Positions 59,787 to 64,000 of a stretch of DNA of 64,000 nt are shown here, one piece after another. The DNA lies in contig NZ_CABJCG010000001.1 of NCBI RefSeq assembly GCF_902364025.1, forward strand, positions 856,528-920,527, written 5' to 3'. The position numbers were made by a program, and so were the translations under genes. The notes under the pieces were generated by a model. It saw only the letters and a list, made by a program, of their open reading frames with translations, was not told where the DNA came from and did no database searches. Within the stretch, counting starts at the first letter, position 1. Each line of letters starts with the position of its first letter. The stretch is from Enterocloster lavalensis (GTDB lineage Bacteria; Bacillota; Clostridia; Lachnospirales; Lachnospiraceae).

Positions 59787-59854
59787 GAATCTACACGATT
59801 CTGTTCAAAGCGACATTGATCAATTCTCACAATCCATACAGATGAAACCCGGAT

Positions 59855-59941
59855 TCAGTTTTCGGCGCATGCGGATACACAGCACATGTACATGCTGTTC
59901 ATCATATCCATATTCATCTGCATGGCTTTGAACTGTCTCAT
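59855..59941 (-). CDS. Met/Cys-rich leader peptide of metNIQ (28 residues)
   Basis: A short ORF from the ATG at 59941 to TGA at 59855, with GGAGGAG three to five bases upstream. It starts MRQFKAMQMNMDMM, continues NSMYMCCVSACAEN, and has eight Met and three Cys among 28 residues, far above normal use. It begins about 50 bases after a near-consensus promoter and is followed by the hairpin at 59755-59786 and by metN. The design matches leader-peptide attenuation: ribosomes would slow at Met or Cys codons when charged tRNA is scarce. The stop region holds GATTCAG (plus strand 59852-59858) complementary to CTGAATC at 59785-59791, which overlaps the base of the hairpin. No S-box, T-box or other known methionine riboswitch signature is visible. 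A free small peptide function is the alternative. Confidence 0.7.
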   Translation of the reverse strand: MRQFKAMQMNMDMMNSMYMCCVSACAEN

Positions 59942-59999
59942 GGTCTCCTCCGATCCGAATTGATATCATAGCGTTTGACTAGGATTTATCTTAGTTAAG

Positions 60000-60028
60000 A
60001 AGATACAACGCCTGACGCCTTTTGTCAA
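60000..60028 (-). promoter_or_regulatory. Promoter of the metNIQ leader
   Basis: On the minus strand TTGACA (60023-60028) and TATCTT (60000-60005) are separated by 17 bp, with transcription expected from about 59993. A second -10-like TATGAT lies at 59965-59970 but lacks a good -35. Confidence 0.65.
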
Positions 60029-60062
60029 GCTTTTTTTCAAAAATGGCTCTCTCCGGCTCTCT

Positions 60063-61466
60063 TTAGCTGCAAAGATCCACAATTACCTGGGCGAAAATCT
60101 TCGCGCTGACCATCAGCTCGTCGATCACGGCGAACTCATCCGCACCGTGCATCCGGTTGTCCGTGCCGGGAAGCGCCGCGCCGAAGGCCACGCCGTTTTT
60201 CAGTTCATGGACATAGGTGCCGCCGCCCATGGACTGGCAGCCGCCCTGAAGGCCGGTGTACAGCTCGTATGCCGCGTTCAGCGTGCGCACAAAGTGGGAA
60301 TCCCCGTCCACATAATGGGGCGTGATCATAGTCTCATTGAGCAGGGTAACGCCAATGTTTTCCATATTTTCCCGGATCACCTTCAGCACATTGTCCTCGT
60401 TTGCGCAGATGGGGCAGCGGCTGTCGAACTCGCCGTCCAGGCCCTCCCCGTTCACTGTGAGCATGCTGAACGCCAGCGTCAGGTCTCCGGACAATTCATC
60501 CCCCATCTTGACGCCCAGGGATTTGCCGTCGGTCTCGCCGTGAGGCATAAGGCCCAGCAGCTTTTTTAAGGTCTCGGTCTGTCCGCATTCCGCCAGAGGC
60601 AGACGGGTCAGGTAGGAAAGCAGGCAGGTCAAAGCATTTTTTCCTTCATAGGGCATAGAGGCGTGAGCGCCCTCTCCCACCGCGGTGATGTGTATTTTGC
60701 CGGACTCCTCCTCGAACTCAAAGTGAATTCCCGTCTCCTGCTCCATCTGGGCAGCCGTCGCGGTGAGAACCTCCAGCTCCACGCCCTCCACCACGGCGCG
60801 AGCCTTGCCGGGCACCACATTGGTTTTCACACCGGCCTTAAAGCTGACCAGGCGCGGAAGCTTTTCCGATTTCTCCCAACTGGCGGTAAAATGCCCGGGC
60901 AGGCGGCCCTTCTCAATGTTGACCACCGGGAATTCTCCGTCGGGCGAGAAGGTCATGGGCGCTTCCTTCTCCACGCTGTAGTAGTGCTCGATATCGGAGC
61001 TGCCGCACTCCTCGTCCGTTCCCATAATCAGGCGCACGTTCTTTGACAGGTGAATGCCCAGCTCCTTCACCGCACGCATCGCGTACATTGCGGCAACCGC
61101 CGGTCCCTTGTCGTCGGCAGTTCCGCGGCCGTAGAGCTTTCCGTCCTTCTCCACCGGCTCAAAAGGTTCGGTCACCGTCCAACCCTCTCCCGCCGGAACC
61201 ACGTCCAGATGAGCCAGAATGTCCAGCTGGGCTTCCTTATCGTTTAAGTCGGCCGTACCCACATAGTTGTCGTAGTTCGTGATGGCGAATCCATAACCCT
61301 CGGCCATCTCCAACGCTGCGTTTAAGGCCGCAAAGGGGCCTTCGCCGTAAGGTTTTCCCTCCACATAGGGCATCTTCTCACTGTTGATCCGGCACAGGGT
61401 GCAGATATCGTCCAGCATCTCCTGGCGGTGGCTGTCGATATATTCTTCAATCTCTTTTTTATGCAT
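60063..61466 (-). CDS. pepV: Dipeptidase PepV (M20 family)
   Basis: A 467-residue zinc dipeptidase. Metal-binding and catalytic segments are AHLDVVPAGEGW (about 84-95; metal His and catalytic Asp), GRGTADDKGP (about 113-122) with the bridging Asp, and GTDEECGSSD (about 148-157) with catalytic Glu and metal Glu. A lid domain and the late GGGTYVHELKNGVAFG (about 419-434), with another metal His, complete the active site. PepV releases amino acids from dipeptides with broad specificity. The ATG follows AAAAAGGAGAACGTC. It lies directly upstream of the metNIQ unit, a reasonable amino-acid-supply neighbour. Confidence 0.95.
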   Translation of the reverse strand: MHKKEIEEYIDSHRQEMLDDICTLCRINSEKMPYVEGKPYGEGPFAALNAALEMAEGYGFAITNYDNYVGTADLNDKEAQLDILAHLDVVPAGEGWTVTEPFEPVEKDGKLYGRGTADDKGPAVAAMYAMRAVKELGIHLSKNVRLIMGTDEECGSSDIEHYYSVEKEAPMTFSPDGEFPVVNIEKGRLPGHFTASWEKSEKLPRLVSFKAGVKTNVVPGKARAVVEGVELEVLTATAAQMEQETGIHFEFEEESGKIHITAVGEGAHASMPYEGKNALTCLLSYLTRLPLAECGQTETLKKLLGLMPHGETDGKSLGVKMGDELSGDLTLAFSMLTVNGEGLDGEFDSRCPICANEDNVLKVIRENMENIGVTLLNETMITPHYVDGDSHFVRTLNAAYELYTGLQGGCQSMGGGTYVHELKNGVAFGAALPGTDNRMHGADEFAVIDELMVSAKIFAQVIVDLCS

Positions 61467-61540
61467 GACGTTCTCCTTTTTGAAATGGGTTTATGGGACT
61501 GGAACAGAAAATCATTGTAACAGTTCAGACGGCGGGAAAA

Positions 61541-61987
61541 TTATTTCATCATGGAGGCCAGGGTCTCGTTGACCACCTTGCCGTCGGCCTTGCCCTTTAC
61601 GCGGGGCATCAGAACCTTCATAATGGCGCCCTTGTCCTTGGCCGTGGGCGCTTCGATGTTCAGCTCCGCCAGAACCTGGGCGATCACTTCCCGGATCTGT
61701 TCCGCGGACATGTCGGCCGGAGCGAACTCCTTGTATACCGCCAGGCGCACGGCGGCCTCGTCGCGGATGTCCTGACGGTCCGCGGGCGCGGTGTCATAAG
61801 TCTCCTGGGTCTGCTTGATCTCTTTTTTCACCACCACGTTTGCCTCGTCCTCGGTCAGAGGCTCACGCTTGTCGATCTCGGCGTTTTTCAGCGCGGAAAG
61901 AAGCATGGAAAGAGCGTTCTTGCGCGGTTTGTCCTGAGCCTTCATAGCCGCCACCATGGCAGCCCTTACGGTTTCGATTTTAGTCAT
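61541..61987 (-). CDS. GatB/YqeY domain protein
   Basis: A 148-residue YqeY-type protein: residues 1-90 form the four-helix N-terminal part (ETVRAAMVAAMKAQDKPRKN) and residues 95-148 the GatB-like C-terminal domain (MSAEQIREVIAQVLAEL, then GAIMKVLMPRVKGKADGKVV). The same domain in GatB binds tRNA during amidation of Glu-tRNA or Asp-tRNA, but the role of free-standing YqeY proteins is not settled. GAGGATC-type ribosome binding sequence precedes the ATG. A hairpin separates it from prfC. Confidence 0.95.
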   Translation of the reverse strand: MTKIETVRAAMVAAMKAQDKPRKNALSMLLSALKNAEIDKREPLTEDEANVVVKKEIKQTQETYDTAPADRQDIRDEAAVRLAVYKEFAPADMSAEQIREVIAQVLAELNIEAPTAKDKGAIMKVLMPRVKGKADGKVVNETLASMMK

Positions 61988-62025
61988 GACAGATATAGAT
62001 CCTCCTTTTTAAGAGATTTCGCAAC

Positions 62026-62047
62026 GGCCCGGCAGGTCCGCCGGGCC
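62026..62047 (-). terminator. GC hairpin between prfC and the YqeY gene
   Basis: GGCCCGGC (62026-62033) and GCCGGGCC (62040-62047) pair perfectly around AGGTCC. There is no T-run on the minus strand, so read-through into the YqeY gene is likely. Confidence 0.5.
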
Positions 62048-62081
62048 ATTGTAAGCTTTAAAAATATTCCCGGAGCGCGTT

Positions 62082-63686
62082 TTACCCTCTGCCGAATTCC
62101 GACAGCTTTAACCCCGGATTCCGCTCCAGTACCATTCCCACGCTCCAGCTGTTGATGAACAGCAGCAGCGGGTTGTCTTTCAGATCCTTGATCCGCTTCA
62201 TATCGGAAGTTCCCTGGATGCGGGCGACATCGATCTCCTGGGGATTCTCCACCCAGCGGATGTACTCGAAGGGCAGCTTTTCCAGGGCCACCTCCACATT
62301 GTACTCATTTTTCAGACGGTAGGTCAACACCTCGAACTGCAGCACGCCCACCACGCCCACAATGATCTCCTCCATGCCGGAGTTGAACTCCTGGAAAATC
62401 TGGATGGCGCCCTCCTGGGCGATCTGGTTCACGCCCTTGATAAACTGCTTGCGCTTCATGGTGTCCACCTGGCGGACCCTGGCGAAATGCTCGGGCGCAA
62501 AGGTGGGAATTCCCTCGAACTGAAATTTTTCATTGGACGTGCACAAGGTGTCGCCGATGGCAAAGATACCCGGATCGAACACGCCGATAATATCCCCGGC
62601 GTAGGCCTCCTCCACAATCTTGCGGTCCTGGGCCATCAGCTGCTGGGGCTGGGTCAGGCGGATCTTGCGGCCGCCCTGGACGTGGTTTACCTCCATACCC
62701 GCCTCGAACTTGCCGGAGCAGATGCGCATGAACGCGATGCGGTCCCGGTGCGCCTTGTTCATGTTGGCCTGGATCTTGAACACAAAGGCGGAGAAATCCG
62801 GGCGGAAGGGGTCGATCTCCCCATCCAGAGTCCTTCTGGAAAGGGGCGCCGTGGTCATTTTCAGGAAATGCTCCAGGAAAGTCTCCACACCGAAGTTGGT
62901 CAGCGCGGAGCCGAAGAACACCGGGGACAGATTGCCCCGCTGCACCCGCTCCATGTCCAGCTCGTCGCTGGCCCCGTCAAGCAGCTCGATGTCGTCCTGT
63001 AGCTGCTGATAGTAGACCGGCCCCACCAGAGCGTCCAGATCCGTGGAGTCCACGTCGTACTCCTGGCTCTCCACCTCCTTGGCTCCGCCCATTGCAGCGG
63101 TAAAGGTGGTGATTTTCCGCTCAAAGCGGTCGTACACGCCCTTGAAATTCTTCCCGCAGCCGATGGGCCAGTTCACGGGACAGGTGCGGATGCCCAACAC
63201 GTCCTCGATCTCGTCCAGCAGCTCATAGGGATCTCTGGCCTCGCGGTCAAACTTGTTGATAAAGGTAAAAATGGGGATGTGGCGCATGACGCAGACCTTG
63301 AACAGCTTGATGGTCTGGGCCTCCACGCCCTTGGAGCCGTCGATCACCATAACCGCGGAGTCCGCGGCCATCAGGGTGCGGTAGGTGTCCTCTGAGAAGT
63401 CCTGGTGCCCCGGCGTGTCCAGAATATTGATGCAATATCCCTCGTAGTTGAACTGCATGGCGGAGGAGGTAACGGAAATTCCCCTCTCCTTCTCAATGTC
63501 CATCCAGTCGGACACCGCGTGCTTGGCGGCCTTTCTGCCCTTTACCGTTCCCGCCAGATTGATGGCTCCGCCGTACAGCAGAAATTTCTCCGTCAACGTG
63601 GTTTTACCCGCGTCGGGGTGGGATATGATGGCAAAGGTTCTGCGCTTGTTGATTTCCTCTTTCATCTGATCTAAGGTCTGTGACAA
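62082..63686 (-). CDS. prfC: Peptide chain release factor 3
   Basis: A 534-residue translational GTPase that recycles RF1/RF2 after termination. G-motifs are SHPDAGKTT (G1, about 22-30), the switch region GISVTSS (about 69-75), DTPGHQDFSEDT (G3, about 92-103) and NKFDREARDP (G4, about 146-155). Beta-barrel and RF3 C-terminal domains follow (VGVVGVLQFEVLTYRLKNEY, about 436-455). The start codon is TTG at 63686, with GGAGG eight bases upstream; the next in-frame ATG would cut seven residues. The preceding hairpin at 63722 isolates it from the repeat-rich sequence at the window edge. Confidence 0.96.
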   Translation of the reverse strand: MSQTLDQMKEEINKRRTFAIISHPDAGKTTLTEKFLLYGGAINLAGTVKGRKAAKHAVSDWMDIEKERGISVTSSAMQFNYEGYCINILDTPGHQDFSEDTYRTLMAADSAVMVIDGSKGVEAQTIKLFKVCVMRHIPIFTFINKFDREARDPYELLDEIEDVLGIRTCPVNWPIGCGKNFKGVYDRFERKITTFTAAMGGAKEVESQEYDVDSTDLDALVGPVYYQQLQDDIELLDGASDELDMERVQRGNLSPVFFGSALTNFGVETFLEHFLKMTTAPLSRRTLDGEIDPFRPDFSAFVFKIQANMNKAHRDRIAFMRICSGKFEAGMEVNHVQGGRKIRLTQPQQLMAQDRKIVEEAYAGDIIGVFDPGIFAIGDTLCTSNEKFQFEGIPTFAPEHFARVRQVDTMKRKQFIKGVNQIAQEGAIQIFQEFNSGMEEIIVGVVGVLQFEVLTYRLKNEYNVEVALEKLPFEYIRWVENPQEIDVARIQGTSDMKRIKDLKDNPLLLFINSWSVGMVLERNPGLKLSEFGRG

Positions 63687-63721
63687 ATCATTCGTCCTCC
63701 ATACTGTTTTTCGCTCAAAAG

Positions 63722-63748
63722 ATGGACGTCCTGCCTTGGTCCGTCCAT
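63722..63748 (-). terminator. Hairpin upstream of prfC
   Basis: ATGGACG (63722-63728) pairs with CGTCCAT (63742-63748). On the minus strand it is followed by CTTTTGAG, so it can end a transcript coming from the right edge of the window. Confidence 0.5.
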
Positions 63749-63769
63749 ATCCATTCTATTCTAGTATGA

Positions 63770-64000
63770 TTATTTAGCAAAGTCAAGGTATTTCCAGGAC
63801 GCGGCGCGGTATGGCGCGGCGAAACGGACAGACGCAACGGCGGCCCAGGGCGCGGCGATGGCCCAGGACGCGGCGGCAGCTCGGGACGCGGCGATGGCCC
63901 AGGGCGCGGCGACGACCCAGGGCGCGGTGGCGGCCCAAGGCGTGGCGGTGGCTCGGAGCGCGGCGACAGCCCAGGGCGCGGCGGTGGCCCAGGACGCGGC
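63770..64000 (-). repeat. 18-bp GC-rich tandem repeat, open on the minus strand to the window edge
   Basis: From about 63840 to the edge the DNA is a run of about nine 18-bp units (GGCGATGGCCCAGGACGC type), each differing by a few bases. On the minus strand this gives 76 codons without a stop, of the hexapeptide kind AAPWAI, ending in SWKYLDFAK and TAA at 63770-63772, just before a terminator-like hairpin. That arrangement suggests the 3' end of a real gene, but other frames are also open (an ATG at 63811 on the plus strand runs to the edge), so coding is uncertain. Confidence 0.55.

Noticed and set aside
59690..60000. S-box (SAM) or T-box riboswitch before metNIQ
   Set aside because: Neither the T-box sequence with GGUGGNACCGCG nor the S-box core motifs can be found; a leader ORF with hairpin explains the region better.
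63811..64000. Plus-strand Arg-rich ORF at the right edge
   Set aside because: Open only through the 18-bp repeat, no ribosome binding site before the ATG; the minus frame with a unique tail and hairpin is preferred.

Overview
The window looks like chromosome of a GC-rich, strictly anaerobic, spore-forming Firmicute, most likely a Lachnospiraceae member of the Enterocloster/Lachnoclostridium kind (inference). The reasons are a complete rnfCDGEAB operon, a YlmC/YmxH-type sporulation protein, a SleB-like hydrolase, a PepV dipeptidase, DUF1576, DUF975 and DUF4190 proteins, TRAP and SSS transporters, and Firmicute-style ribosome binding sites and promoters. I saw no rRNA, tRNA, CRISPR array, insertion sequence or phage gene. 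Most genes lie on the minus strand.

Bases 1-28,400 are an accessory catabolic region. A minus-strand operon (8629 to beyond 1) encodes a Gfo/Idh oxidoreductase, a DctPQM TRAP importer, an MmgE/PrpD enzyme, a molybdopterin oxidoreductase, its ferredoxin partner and a NagB-like deaminase. It has a consensus promoter with a 16-bp perfect palindrome just downstream, beside a divergent LacI-type regulator. A related palindrome precedes a YhcH/YiaL gene on the other side of the regulator. Next come a SleB-like protein and an SSS symporter. A second minus-strand cluster (22333 to 13898) joins a DUF1537 kinase, an iron-containing alcohol dehydrogenase, a DapA/NanA-type aldolase, a PdxA2-type dehydrogenase, a cytoplasmic Asp-box protein and an SLC13-type permease; a Ca2+/Na+ antiporter and a second YhcH protein follow after a hairpin. 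Its divergent regulator is PrpR-like but has lost the sigma-54 contact motif and Walker B acids. Two hydrolases (one with a 36-bp repeat expansion) and a MazEF-type pair close the region.

Bases 28,466-34,700 hold the Rnf complex genes behind a structured-looking leader and a cluster of GTATAC palindromes, then a GNAT gene. Bases 34,700-50,500 are housekeeping: a heterodimeric ABC exporter, a SNF2/SWIM helicase, ArgS, EF-P, a fused AroE-AroK, YqeG, NrdR, AroD, a cation/proton antiporter and a MATE exporter. Bases 50,600-57,000 hold a duplicated DUF1576 membrane protein, an SOS-box operon for a Y-family polymerase and a small partner, an unannotated 33-residue membrane peptide, YlmC/YmxH, and a DUF975/DUF4190 pair with a long Gly-Pro-Gln repeat.

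Bases 57,000-64,000 contain metNIQ, PepV, a YqeY protein and RF3. The metNIQ leader contains a 28-codon ORF in which 11 residues are Met or Cys, followed by a strong hairpin before metN. This is a candidate leader-peptide attenuator and in my view the most interesting signal here. The right edge runs into an 18-bp tandem repeat.
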